From Paenibacillus sp. PastM-3 (GTDB lineage: Bacteria > Bacillota > Bacilli > Paenibacillales > Paenibacillaceae), in the NCBI RefSeq assembly GCF_029893965.1, contig NZ_JARXXP010000001.1, positions 434,001 through 498,000 on the forward strand: 64,000 bases of DNA, written 5' to 3'. Below are positions 55,951 through 64,000 of this stretch, piece after piece. Position 1 is the stretch's first letter. Every line of letters begins with the position of its first letter. Position numbers and translations under genes: made by a program. The notes beneath the pieces are model-generated. The model ran no database searches, was not told the origin of the DNA, and saw only the letters and a program-made list of their open reading frames with translations.

Positions 55951-57015
55951 GACGGAGTTATTACGATAAATTTAATTATGATTGCGATCTTTATCGGTCT
56001 TACCGCTTTTTTTGTCGGAGCCGAGTTTGCGATTCTAAAAGTACGTATGTCACGGATTGATCAATTAATCAGTGAAGGCAACAAAAAAGCGGTCATCGCC
56101 AAAAAAGTGGCACATGATCTCGATTACTATTTATCCGCCTGTCAGCTTGGTATTACGATTACTGCCCTCGTGCTGGGGGCGCTCGGTGAGCCGACGGTTG
56201 AACGGATTCTGCATCCGCTGTTTGACCAGATGGGTGTACCGGCTGCGTTGTCAACGCTGCTCTCCTATCTGATTGCCCTGTCGATCATTACCTTCCTGCA
56301 TGTGGTTATCGGTGAGCTTGCACCAAAGACACTGGCCATCCAGTTCGCCGAGAAGATGACCCTGCTGCTTGCCCCTTCGCTGTACTGGTTCGGTAAAATC
56401 ACGTACCCGTTCATTGTAGCCCTGAACGGTTCCGCCCGCCTGCTGCTCCGCATCTTCGGGGTTAAGCCTGCCGGGCACGAAACAGTCCATTCTGAAGAAG
56501 AGCTGAAATGGATCGTTGACCAGAGCTACGAGAGCGGAGAAATCAACAAAACGGAGCTCGTCTACCTGAACAACATCTTTGCCTTTGATGAGCGCACACT
56601 TAGTGAGATCATCGTACCGGTATCGAATGTAGTTACATTACAGCATGATATGCCTGAAGAAAAGCTCATTGAAGTACTGGGTAGACATGATTATACACGT
56701 TACCCTGTAGTAGCAGCTGATGGCAGCGGCCGGTATACCGGTTACGTAAATACCAAAGAGATGCTTACGAGCATCGCCGCCGGCCGGATAGCCAGCTGGC
56801 AGACCTTTATCCACGATATTCCGAAGTATGCTGCCGGCAAGAACCTGCGCGATGTCCTGCTCCGGATGCAGCAGACCCGGGTACACATGGCTGCTGTTAC
56901 GGACACGTCAGGAGCTATTATCGGGATTGTAACGATGGAAGACCTTCTGGAGGAGATCGTCGGCGACATCAGGGATGAGAGCCTTAACGTGAGTATGAAC
57001 GTCTCCCCGAGTTAA
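55948..57015 (+). CDS. HlyC/CorC-family CNNM-type membrane protein lacking the C-terminal domain
   Basis: This 355-residue paralogue of the preceding gene has the same CNNM domain (TAFFVGAEFAILKVRMSR, LDYYLSACQLGITITALVLG) and CBS pair, but ends after EEIVGDIRDE with a short tail, so the CorC_HlyC domain of about 80 residues is absent. The stop is clean and a terminator follows, so truncation looks settled and not accidental. It may form hetero-oligomers with its neighbour in the membrane. Start is TTG behind the duplicated hairpin. Confidence 0.88.
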   Translation: MDGVITINLIMIAIFIGLTAFFVGAEFAILKVRMSRIDQLISEGNKKAVIAKKVAHDLDYYLSACQLGITITALVLGALGEPTVERILHPLFDQMGVPAALSTLLSYLIALSIITFLHVVIGELAPKTLAIQFAEKMTLLLAPSLYWFGKITYPFIVALNGSARLLLRIFGVKPAGHETVHSEEELKWIVDQSYESGEINKTELVYLNNIFAFDERTLSEIIVPVSNVVTLQHDMPEEKLIEVLGRHDYTRYPVVAADGSGRYTGYVNTKEMLTSIAAGRIASWQTFIHDIPKYAAGKNLRDVLLRMQQTRVHMAAVTDTSGAIIGIVTMEDLLEEIVGDIRDESLNVSMNVSPS

Positions 57016-57040
57016 ATGAAAAGCTGCTTCTATAGGGCAT

Positions 57041-57076
57041 AAAAGGAGCCTGCACATGCCGTGCAGGCTCCTTTTT
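57041..57076. terminator. Bidirectional terminator between CNNM and DUF817 genes
   Basis: AAAGGAGCCTGCAC pairs perfectly with GTGCAGGCTCCTTT around a five-base loop; A and T runs flank it on both sides. Confidence 0.9.
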
Positions 57077-57136
57077 CAATCCGGAATAATGATATTTGCA
57101 GCAGGGTACAGTCATCCGGTATGTATCTGAAGTGTT

Positions 57137-57970
57137 TTATAAGGACTGGCGGTAGCCCCTTCCTGCCTTCACATGCTTAAGCTGAGCAACGATAATGACG
57201 CTGATAATAACCAGCAGAAACCAGGAGCTGATTTTGCCGATGCCGACCATCTGCCACGTCTGATGCTGATCCGGATACTTCCAGGCGTTAAAGAACGTCG
57301 CGATGTTCTCGGCCAGCCAGATAAAAAAGCCGACAATTACAAACGCCAGTGTCAGCGGCATCCGGTATGTAGTATTCCGGACACGGTAGATGATCCAGGT
57401 CCGCCAGAATACAATGAGCACGAGCCCGGTCAGCCACCAACGGAAATCCGGAATGAAATGATGAGTAAAAAAGTTCAGGTAAATGGCTCCGCCCAGGAGA
57501 CCTGCAGGAAGCAGCCCCGGCCAGCCGGTCATATCCATTCTCAGCCTGCGCCAGATCTGGCACATAAAGCTTGCGACACTGGCATACATAAATCCGCTGT
57601 ACAGCGGTACGCCGAATATTTTGCTGAAGCCCGGTTCAGGGTAAGCCCATGACCCCATGCTTACTTTGTAAATCTCGAGCAGCAGGCCAATAACGTGAAA
57701 GACACAGATGACTTTGATCTCGTCCGGCGTTTCCAGCCCGCTGCGGTACATCAGATACTGGACGGTGAGCAGGACGAGCAGAATAGCATCATATCGGTGG
57801 ATAAAAGGGAGATTTACCGCGCCGGACAAAGCAAGCGTGCCAAAGATAGCCACGGGGAAAATACAGCTCATCGCCTGATGATACCCGAAATGCAGCAGCT
57901 GGGTAAAAGCGTTTCTCACCTTTCTGTTCATTGCAGGGTTCACCCCGGATAATGAGTTCATTCTTAACAC
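57137..57970 (-). CDS. DUF817 family membrane protein
   Basis: This 277-residue integral membrane protein with about eight helices contains the conserved DUF817 segments EIYKVSMGSWAYPEPGFSKI, GVPLYSGFMYASVASFMCQ and WLAENIATFFNAWKYPDQ. Conserved polar residues inside helices (Glu, Tyr, Ser-Trp-Ala-Tyr-Pro-Glu) suggest an enzymatic or binding role in the membrane, but no function is established for the family to my knowledge. It seems to stand alone, between two terminators. Confidence 0.85.
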   Translation of the reverse strand: MLRMNSLSGVNPAMNRKVRNAFTQLLHFGYHQAMSCIFPVAIFGTLALSGAVNLPFIHRYDAILLVLLTVQYLMYRSGLETPDEIKVICVFHVIGLLLEIYKVSMGSWAYPEPGFSKIFGVPLYSGFMYASVASFMCQIWRRLRMDMTGWPGLLPAGLLGGAIYLNFFTHHFIPDFRWWLTGLVLIVFWRTWIIYRVRNTTYRMPLTLAFVIVGFFIWLAENIATFFNAWKYPDQHQTWQMVGIGKISSWFLLVIISVIIVAQLKHVKAGRGYRQSL

Positions 57971-58072
57971 CTCATTTAACTGTCGTTGCCAGTATCATAT
58001 CATGCGATTTATCGTTAAACAATAAATATGTATCTATTATAAATATATTAATATTGTAAAATTTTTATGTAT

Positions 58073-58098
58073 ATAAAAAATCCGCCATATAGGCGGCT
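58073..58098 (-). terminator. Terminator of the type III polyketide operon
   Basis: On the minus strand CCGCC pairs with GGCGG around TATAT and is followed by ATTTTTTATATA. It lies 16 bases after the flavoprotein stop codon. Confidence 0.75.
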
Positions 58099-58113
58099 TG
58101 AAGTGGCTGTTTG

Positions 58114-59265
58114 TTACCGGTTCATTCCGGTCTCCGACAATCGCGTTGCTTTGACAACATACCTGGCCAGCCCCGGAAAAACCCGTGCCAGACCGGGATA
58201 CAGCCTGTTGGTTCTGGAAAAGGCCAATCTTTGAATTTTCCGTGCCCGCCTTAGAAGCCGGGTGAAGGTCTGGTCCGCTTCCGCCGAATATCCGGTTTGC
58301 CACTCCTCATAGCTGATCATTCCTCTAAGGTAGCGGTCAGTCCAGCCTGAGCAGATCAGCGCAGAACGCAGGGCAATCGACATTCCATCGCCGCAGAGCG
58401 GCGGGATCATCAGCATGGCATCACCGATATGCGGAAATTCCGACCACGGCTCGGGAGTGTCCGATAAGCGGACTGGTGCGACGGATACCTGGGTGCCGGC
58501 CACCGGAGTTCCTTCTGCCAGTCTGTCAGCCAGCCGGCGGTTACTCCGGGCGGCCGAATGCAGGATCTCCTGCACTGATTTTCCGCTGCCTTGAACGGAA
58601 TCCAGGGTCAGGAGCGCCGCTATATTCACTTTCCCCGCTTCGATCGGGGAAATCCCGATGTAGCCTCCTTCACAGAAATACAGCTCCACCTGTTCCGGTA
58701 TGGCGATACCGCTATAATGGGATTTGATTCCGATATAGACGGTATCATCTCTTTTATCTTCTGCTGGGGCAGCCACGCCCCGCGGTTTCCTGGTTCCGTA
58801 GGCGCCGATGACAGCGCGGGCCTGGTACGTGACCCTGCTGTCCCCCTGCCTGGTTTCCACCTCGTAACGGTTATCATCCAGCTTGCGGATCCCGGTAACC
58901 ACAGCTTTGGTTACAATTTCTGCCCCTGCCGACTGTGCCTGCTGATGGAGAATCCGGTCGAGCTCATAGCGGCTTATTCCGGTTGCATTCCCAGGCAGCG
59001 GTGCCCCGATCTCCCCGCCATGGGACAGGATAATTAGGGTTTTGTCCATAATGCCCGGGGCCGGTGTATGCGCCCCGAGATTAATGCCCAGCACCTCCAG
59101 CATTTCTTTCGTCTCTGGGGACATGAACTCCCCGCAGGTTTTGTGCCGGGGGAATTCCTGCCGATCCAGAAGAATCGTACTGTGCCCGAGACGGGCCAAC
59201 TGAAGGGCACTGCTGCTCCCGGCAATACCCGCCCCGGCTACTATTACATCCACCTGCTTCATCAT
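58114..59265 (-). CDS. FAD-dependent oxidoreductase (geranylgeranyl-reductase/monooxygenase-like)
   Basis: This 383-residue flavoprotein has the dinucleotide motif VAGAGIAGSSSALQLARLG and LLDRQEFPRHKTCGEF (residues 8-45), a mid YELDRIL motif and IGDAMLMIPPLCGDGMSIAL for FAD binding. Such enzymes hydroxylate phenolic rings or reduce prenyl groups. It is last in a three-gene operon with a methyltransferase and a type III polyketide synthase, overlapping the methyltransferase by four bases. By analogy with SrsC, a flavoprotein hydroxylase acting on methylated alkylresorcinols, ring hydroxylation is a reasonable guess. Confidence 0.82.
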   Translation of the reverse strand: MMKQVDVIVAGAGIAGSSSALQLARLGHSTILLDRQEFPRHKTCGEFMSPETKEMLEVLGINLGAHTPAPGIMDKTLIILSHGGEIGAPLPGNATGISRYELDRILHQQAQSAGAEIVTKAVVTGIRKLDDNRYEVETRQGDSRVTYQARAVIGAYGTRKPRGVAAPAEDKRDDTVYIGIKSHYSGIAIPEQVELYFCEGGYIGISPIEAGKVNIAALLTLDSVQGSGKSVQEILHSAARSNRRLADRLAEGTPVAGTQVSVAPVRLSDTPEPWSEFPHIGDAMLMIPPLCGDGMSIALRSALICSGWTDRYLRGMISYEEWQTGYSAEADQTFTRLLRRARKIQRLAFSRTNRLYPGLARVFPGLARYVVKATRLSETGMNR

Positions 59266-59987
59266 CCGCTGATCACCTGCTTCGGGATTACTACTGAATA
59301 ACGGAACAGCGGCTTCCAGGTATAGGTCATAGCATCGGCCTGAAGCCTTTGCTTCAGCTCCTGCCAGTCACTCCCCTTAAAGCCTTTGGCAACCGACAAC
59401 GGCCCGTCGTGCCGGATATACCGGTTGCGCGAAATCATCCGGGTCATTACCCATACTGCAGTATACGATACCGGATGACGGTGGATATCATTGATCACCA
59501 CACCGTACCTTGACACCCTCCGCATATGGTCCACCATTTCCACCAGCTGCTGGCCGTCAAAATGATGCACAAACTGGGAGCCGGTCACAATATCAGCCGA
59601 AGCATCAGCAAGCTCCTGCAGATCCGCCCGCAGCACACTCACTCGCGGCTCATGCCGGAAAAGCTTTCTTGCTTCTACACAGGCTTCCTCGGTCATATCG
59701 ACCAGCGTAATCTCAAGCTCGATTCCTTTGCGGTCCGCCCACTCCAGCAGCTTGACGTTCACATCGCCTGAGCCTGCACCGACATCTAGAATACTGAGCT
59801 TCTGCGGCTGTCCGATTGCCTGCCAGAGCTTCTGTACCCCATCCCTTGTGGGGCCGGGTGCAGCAAAAATCCGGTTCAGCCGCCGCAGATGCTTCAAGGC
59901 TTCACTGAGCTCCTCGCCGCCCATGGAGAAGTCATCCATCAGCTCATCCTCTTTGGCACGCACCGACAAGGTTCTAAAAAACGGCAT
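59262..59987 (-). CDS. Class I SAM-dependent methyltransferase
   Basis: This protein of about 241 residues has the SAM-binding motif ILDVGAGSGDVNVKLLEW, then TLVDMTEEAC, SVLRADLQELADASADIV and SQFVHHF. The start at 59987 has AGGAGG six bases upstream; the frame stays open to 60026. It overlaps the polyketide-synthase stop by 14 bases and the flavoprotein start by four. It probably methylates a phenolic hydroxyl of the polyketide product. Confidence 0.85.
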   Translation of the reverse strand: MPFFRTLSVRAKEDELMDDFSMGGEELSEALKHLRRLNRIFAAPGPTRDGVQKLWQAIGQPQKLSILDVGAGSGDVNVKLLEWADRKGIELEITLVDMTEEACVEARKLFRHEPRVSVLRADLQELADASADIVTGSQFVHHFDGQQLVEMVDHMRRVSRYGVVINDIHRHPVSYTAVWVMTRMISRNRYIRHDGPLSVAKGFKGSDWQELKQRLQADAMTYTWKPLFRYSVVIPKQVISG

Positions 59988-61131
59988 GGCCTGCCTCCTG
60001 ATAGGAAGGTGAATACGCCGGAACATAAGTGAAGGACATCAGCTCGGCGGTCAGGCCCGGTCCGAAGGCCATTGCGACTCCTTCCTTCGTTTTTTCGTTA
60101 CGGGCTTCCATGTCCCGTCGCATAGACTCAAGCACAAACAGAATGGTGGCGGAGGACAGATTGCCTGCGGTTCTCAGAATTTCCCTGCTGTACCGCGTCT
60201 GCTCATCACTTAGCTTCATAACCTCCTGTACAGAATCGACAATGCCCCGTCCGCCCGGATGAATGGCCCACAGCTCCGGAAGCGGGCTGTCTCCCAGCAG
60301 CTGGCCAAGCTCTGACTCCAGGTGGGTTCCCAGCAGCTTCGGGATCCGCGGAGATAAATATAGATCGAATCCGGTATTGCCTACCTCCCAGGTCATATCC
60401 TCTGTGGAATCCGGGAGCAATACCGAGTAACCCTTGCCCAGACTGAGGCAATGCTTATGGCTTACTCCCGGTTCACCTATCACACAGGAAGCAGAAGCAT
60501 CGCCGAAAAAGGAGGCTGCTAACAAAGCCTCGCGTTCTTTTACCGGCTGAAAATGGAGCGTACACAGCTCAACGCAAACGACAAGCACCCTAGAGCCGGG
60601 AGCCCCAAGGACAACGTCACGGGCCATCTGGATTGCTTTTAGACCGGCCGCGCAGCCCTGAAACATTAACGGAAGCCGGTTCACACGCGGGGACAACCCA
60701 AGCTCTTTGATCAGCATGACATCCAGGCCCGGCAGATACTGGCCGGTACAGCTGACAGTAATCAGGTGCGTGATTTCACCGGGAGCCTGATTCGCGTCCT
60801 GCAGGGATCTTTTGGCAGCCTCCAGTGCCAGCGGAGGTGCCTCCTGCTGATATTTCTTCATCCGCTCCTCCGTTGTAGGGATATCCGTCCGTTCACCGGA
60901 GGGCAGGTAACGGCAGGTCTTTGCTGTCCCAAGATAGCTGTCATCGCAAGTATAACGGTTCTCGACTCCGCAGGATTTGAAGATTCTCCTGGCAAAGCGG
61001 GCCAGATCCGGATTGTCCTGCAGCGATGAAGCGATCAGCTCGGCTACATCTGCCTGTGCTATCGAATAAAGCGGCAGAGCGGTACCCATTCCGAGAATCG
61101 CTGCTCCGGTATTACTGTTCAGTTGTGTCAT
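59974..61131 (-). CDS. Type III polyketide synthase (chalcone/alkylresorcinol-synthase-like)
   Basis: This 385-residue thiolase-fold homodimeric synthase has an intact Cys-His-Asn triad: LMFQGCAAG (C160), WAIHPGGRG (H291) and TAGNLSSATI (N324). The C-terminal GPGLTAE loop is present. Members extend acyl-CoA starters with malonyl-CoA to pyrones or resorcinols; Bacillus BpsA makes alkylpyrones. SD GGAGG lies eight bases upstream. It heads an operon with a methyltransferase and a flavoprotein, and a decayed TetR gene diverges from it. Confidence 0.93.
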   Translation of the reverse strand: MTQLNSNTGAAILGMGTALPLYSIAQADVAELIASSLQDNPDLARFARRIFKSCGVENRYTCDDSYLGTAKTCRYLPSGERTDIPTTEERMKKYQQEAPPLALEAAKRSLQDANQAPGEITHLITVSCTGQYLPGLDVMLIKELGLSPRVNRLPLMFQGCAAGLKAIQMARDVVLGAPGSRVLVVCVELCTLHFQPVKEREALLAASFFGDASASCVIGEPGVSHKHCLSLGKGYSVLLPDSTEDMTWEVGNTGFDLYLSPRIPKLLGTHLESELGQLLGDSPLPELWAIHPGGRGIVDSVQEVMKLSDEQTRYSREILRTAGNLSSATILFVLESMRRDMEARNEKTKEGVAMAFGPGLTAELMSFTYVPAYSPSYQEAGHAVF

Positions 61132-61169
61132 CTCTCAGCCTCCGTTAATGAGTTTTGGGTTGCATTTGA

Positions 61170-61619
61170 ATTAACAATGTTTACCCTGATCAGGCCTTTT
61201 GTAATCCGGAATCATGCCGGACACTGTTTATCAGGGAAAGCTTTCTCAAAGTAAATGTAAAGGAAATATGCAGTCTGGCAGGAATAAGCCGGGTGACCTT
61301 CTATAAGCATTTTCAGTCCATCGACGAGCTGGTCTTTGAAGTGCAAATAGAAATACTGGAGAATATGACCGGATACGTCAAAGAAGCATCATCAGCCGGT
61401 ATGAGCGGCAGGGTAATGCTTGTCTCCATGCTGAATGCATTTGAATATGGTACTGCGCATCCGGGCTGCATCCGGTTCATTCTACTGTTTGACCTGCATT
61501 ACGAGGCTTATGAAGCGGGAACAGCACTGAAAACTCAATATGAGGCTTTTATCGGGCGCGAAAAGGAACAGCATTTCTTAATAAATGCGCTGGAAACTGG
61601 TTGCGGGGATACTGATTGA
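61170..61619 (+). pseudogene. TetR-family regulator, 5' and 3' degraded
   Basis: The frame contains a complete TetR recognition helix, NVKEICSLAGISRVTFYKHF, then DELVFEVQIEILENM, but no ATG or SD lies upstream of it; the only GTG (61293) cuts into the DNA-binding domain. Upstream of the first helix a stop appears at 61167. The effector domain also ends early (about 108 residues after GTG, where roughly 140 are usual). It is divergent from the polyketide synthase and may be its former repressor; a CCTGATCAGG palindrome at 61185-61194 may be the operator. Confidence 0.6.
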
Positions 61620-61656
61620 ACACTTGAGTGCAGACTTTTAAAGTAACATCATCCAG

Positions 61657-61711
61657 CAAAACAGCTGCGTCCCGGACCTGTTCCCCGTCCTGGTCTGCAG
61701 CTGTTTTTTGG
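61657..61711. terminator. Terminator downstream of the small protein gene
   Basis: CAAAACAGCTGC (61657-61668) pairs with GCAGCTGTTTTTTG (61697-61710) around a loop of about 28 bases; A and T runs allow either direction. Confidence 0.7.
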
Positions 61712-61716
61712 CAATT

Positions 61717-61899
61717 CTAGTACATCCGCTCTTCACCGGTAACCGGATTTTTGAAGGCCGATTCGATATCGCTGGTTGAAAGCTCGTCTGCAAACTCCGT
61801 TTCCTTCTTATTGGACGGAATGGCTGAGGCCGAAGCTGTCTTGTTCGGATTATCCTTGGTTACCGGTGTCGCTTTCGTCTGTTTTCCCATCGTATGCAC
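61717..61899 (-). CDS. Small hypothetical protein, acidic C-terminus
   Basis: This is a 57-60-residue polar protein with a Lys/Thr/Asn-rich first half and an acidic second half (ETEFADELSTSDIESAFKN). No helix-turn-helix, membrane segment or cysteine is seen. GTG at 61899 or ATG nine bases further are both possible starts after AAAGGAG. I do not recognise it. The presence of an SD and a terminator makes it a real gene. Confidence 0.6.
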   Translation of the reverse strand: MHTMGKQTKATPVTKDNPNKTASASAIPSNKKETEFADELSTSDIESAFKNPVTGEERMY

Positions 61900-62045
61900 A
61901 TCTCCTTTGAGGCATCATTTTGCCCTTATAGGGTACTGCGGTTTCAGGTTTTTTATACAGCTGCTTGTTCAAAGCAAAATAAAGATGATACGATGGCTCT
62001 GAACCTTATAATCAGCTTAATCCCGATATGGAGTGAACCCGTGAC

Positions 62046-62720
62046 ATGATCAGCATTCTTGTAGTGGAAGATGACAAGCATGTCAGAAGACTGCTTGAAG
62101 CCGTGTTGAAGCGCGAAGGCTATGGCGTTTTTACGGCTGAGGACGGGCTTAAAGCCCTGGAAGTGCTTGATGAACAGCATATTGATCTGATTATTCTGGA
62201 TATTATGATGCCGGGCATGGACGGCTATGAATTTGCCGCAGAAGTCAGAGCTGCGAACAGCCAGATTCCAATTCTGATGGCGACTGCCAAGCATCTTCCG
62301 GAGGATAAGAAGAAAGGCTTCCGGCTGGGAACCGATGATTATATGACCAAGCCGGTTGACACGGAAGAAATGCTGCTGCGGATTCAGGCCCTGCTGCGGC
62401 GTTCTCAGATTGCCACTGCCCGCAAGCTGGTGATCGGCAAGGTTATTCTTGATTATGAGGCACTCACAGTGACCCGCGAGGATGAGCGGCAAACGCTGCC
62501 GCAAAAGGAATTTTATCTGCTGTACAAGCTGCTGTCCTACCCTGACCGGATTTTTACGCGCATCCAGCTGATGGATGAAATCTGGGGCATGGATAATGAA
62601 AGTGTGGATACTACAGTAAATGTGCATATTAACCGGCTGCGGAAGCGTTTTGAAGCCTATCCCGAATTCGAGCTGGTATCGGTGCGCGGGCTCGGGTACA
62701 AGGCGGTGAAGAAGGCTTGA
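62046..62720 (+). CDS. OmpR-family response regulator, HssR-like
   Basis: This 224-residue protein has a receiver domain with the phosphoacceptor in LDIMMPGMDG (D52) and Lys in TKPVDT, and a C-terminal winged helix (QKEFYLLYKLLS, RIFTRIQLMDEIWG, TVNVHINRLRKRF). It resembles staphylococcal HssR and Bacillus relatives, which respond to envelope or haem stress. It overlaps the histidine-kinase start by four bases and precedes an ABC exporter gene. Confidence 0.9.
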   Translation: MISILVVEDDKHVRRLLEAVLKREGYGVFTAEDGLKALEVLDEQHIDLIILDIMMPGMDGYEFAAEVRAANSQIPILMATAKHLPEDKKKGFRLGTDDYMTKPVDTEEMLLRIQALLRRSQIATARKLVIGKVILDYEALTVTREDERQTLPQKEFYLLYKLLSYPDRIFTRIQLMDEIWGMDNESVDTTVNVHINRLRKRFEAYPEFELVSVRGLGYKAVKKA

Positions 62721-63793
62721 GCAAATTAGGCAGCAAATTAGGCAAAAAGGTCGGCAGCAGACTCAGCCTGCCCCTCCTCTTCTCGCTTGCGGTCTTCTTC
62801 ATCTTTCTGATAACGGTGATTGTTACCGGACTGCTGTTCTATCTGGCCGATGTCTTCGGCCTGATCAATGAGGAGATCATCAGGGACGGAACCGTTGTCC
62901 CCCTGCTTATCCTGATCGCCTGCATCATCATCGGCACGGCTATATCGGCTGTAACCAGCCGCCGGATGGTCAAATCCATCCGCACCTTTATAGATGCAAC
63001 AGACCGGCTGGCCGGCGGTGATTTCTCTATGCGGCTTCAGCTTACAAGGCCGCCGGAATTCCGGATTCTCTCCGAGAATTTCAACCGGATGGCTGAGGAG
63101 CTGGGCGGGATCGAAATTCTGCGCACTGATTTTGTAAATAATTTCTCACATGAATTCAAAACCCCGATCGTTTCGATCAAGGGCTTTGCCGAAATGCTCA
63201 AGCATGACGACCTTCCCAAGGAGGAACGGGACGAATACCTGGATATCGTCATTGAAGAATCCGCCAGACTGGCCTCACTCGCCTCAAACGTCCTGGAGCT
63301 GTCCAAGATCGAAACCCAGACCATTCTGACCGACAAAAAAAGCTTCAACGCCGGGGAGCAGCTCCGCCAGTCCGTGCTGCTGCTGACGGCCAAATTTGAG
63401 AAAAAGCAGCTTGCCCTGAATGTGGACCTGCATGATTATGAGCTCGAAGGCAATAAGGAGCTGCTCAATCAGGTCTGGCTGAACCTGCTTGATAATGCCA
63501 TCAAGTTCACGCCGGAAGGCGGCGAAATTAGTATAAGCATGAGCAGACAGAGCGGCGGTATAGCTTTTGAATTCCGTGATAACGGCCCCGGCATTTCACC
63601 CGAGGCTCTGCCAAAAATATTCGATAAATTTTATCAGCAGAATACCTCTCATTCCACTGCGGGCAACGGCCTCGGCTTAACCATCGTCAGCAAGATCGTA
63701 CAGCTGCACGGCGGAACCATTACATGTGATAGCCTCCCCTTCCAGGGAACAGAGTTTACCGTAACCTTGCCTGCAGGACACGTTCAGCCTTGA
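62717..63793 (+). CDS. Sensor histidine kinase of the adjacent response regulator
   Basis: This 358-residue membrane kinase has two transmembrane helices (about 18-42 and 60-80) with a very short outside loop, a HAMP domain, HisKA with NNFSHEFKTP (H145), and a HATPase domain (NLLDNAIKFTPEGG, DNGPGISPEALPKIFDKFY, GNGLGLTIV). The small external loop suggests sensing within the membrane, as in intramembrane-sensing kinases tied to ABC exporters. Starts with TTG overlapping the regulator stop. Confidence 0.9.
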   Translation: MSKLGSKLGKKVGSRLSLPLLFSLAVFFIFLITVIVTGLLFYLADVFGLINEEIIRDGTVVPLLILIACIIIGTAISAVTSRRMVKSIRTFIDATDRLAGGDFSMRLQLTRPPEFRILSENFNRMAEELGGIEILRTDFVNNFSHEFKTPIVSIKGFAEMLKHDDLPKEERDEYLDIVIEESARLASLASNVLELSKIETQTILTDKKSFNAGEQLRQSVLLLTAKFEKKQLALNVDLHDYELEGNKELLNQVWLNLLDNAIKFTPEGGEISISMSRQSGGIAFEFRDNGPGISPEALPKIFDKFYQQNTSHSTAGNGLGLTIVSKIVQLHGGTITCDSLPFQGTEFTVTLPAGHVQP

Positions 63794-63820
63794 AACAACC
63801 GCCATGTTGTTTCAGGGCTT
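63791..63820 (+). terminator. Terminator after the two-component system
   Basis: TGAAACAAC pairs with GTTGTTTCA around six bases, then GGGCTTTTT. It overlaps the kinase stop codon and lies ahead of the ABC transporter gene. Confidence 0.75.
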
Positions 63821-63909
63821 TTTGCTGTTCTCAGAAAAGTTAATGTTCAGTTTATCTTCCTCCGCTATGCTACTAGCAACATCCCATATCACCTAAAGGA
63901 GTCACGCTT

Positions 63910-64000
63910 ATGATTAAACTGCTTAAAAATCTTGAGCCGAAGGAATGGGCATTATTCGCATTCAGCGTCCTGTTCATCATTGCACAGGTCTGGCTCGATC
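63910..64000 (+). CDS. ABC transporter permease/ATP-binding protein, N-terminal start (cut by the window edge)
   Basis: ATG with AAAGGAG eight bases upstream begins MIKLLKNLEPKEW and then a hydrophobic helix ending in QVWLDL-type sequence, the usual opening of half-size ABC exporters (permease fused to ATPase). Only 30 residues are inside the window. It is probably the target of the adjacent two-component system. Confidence 0.6.
   Translation, partial: MIKLLKNLEPKEWALFAFSVLFIIAQVWLD

Overview
The window looks like a chromosomal segment of a Paenibacillus-type Gram-positive spore former (Bacillota). This is inferred from gene content, not from a marker gene. The signs are LplB/YtcP-type sugar permeases with lipoprotein binding proteins, a YesS-like membrane AraC regulator, a remnant of an S-layer homology (SLH) protein, PaiA, LutABC, a catabolite-repression (cre) site, and purine-rich Shine-Dalgarno (SD) sites with frequent TTG and GTG starts. 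I see no rRNA, tRNA, CRISPR array or phage. One IS4-family insertion sequence is present.

Layout. 0-5 kb: the end of an AraC regulator, an MFS scrap, a class-I glutamine-amidotransferase-like hydrolase, a small kinase, a membrane-anchored glycerophosphodiesterase, a beta-lactamase-fold hydrolase and a CPBP-protease scrap. 5.1-17.6 kb (minus strand): one long operon with a frameshifted GatC/AtzG-like small gene, an amidase, a complete peptide ABC transporter, a soluble CapA-fold protein, two M20 peptidases and an unusual M28 peptidase. A regulator with a degenerate GGDEF-like core is divergent from it (18.0-19.4 kb). 19.4-24 kb: decayed SLH and LacI genes, paiA with a MarR regulator, an MFS transporter, and a ROK regulator broken by an in-frame stop. 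24-28.8 kb: pentose-phosphate genes (gnd, fsa, zwf) with a divergent LysR regulator.

28.8-47.1 kb (minus strand): a polysaccharide-utilisation locus with two very large heparinase II/III-type proteins, a YesS-like regulator, a three-gene sugar ABC importer, GH88, GH43 and GH28-like enzymes and an esterase. The lyases and hydrolases show no signal peptide, so the locus looks built to import acidic oligosaccharides and break them down inside the cell. 47.3-49.5 kb: a GNAT gene, then a frameshifted IS4-family element inserted in a pyrimidine-rich tract.

49.7-54.2 kb: aldA and lutABC diverge from a shared control region with a perfect cre site. Together they would convert L-lactaldehyde to lactate and then pyruvate. 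54.4-57.0 kb: tandem CNNM/CorC-type membrane proteins, each behind a near-identical hairpin that contains its SD, with a 13-codon leader ORF ahead of the first. 57.1-61.6 kb: a DUF817 membrane protein, a three-gene type III polyketide operon (synthase, methyltransferase, flavoprotein) resembling srsABC in composition, and a decayed TetR gene. 61.7-64 kb: a small unknown protein, an OmpR-type two-component system and the first codons of an ABC exporter.

The best candidates for something new are the peptide-operon set with a cytosolic CapA protein and GGDEF-like regulator, the duplicated bistable CNNM leaders, and the type III polyketide operon.
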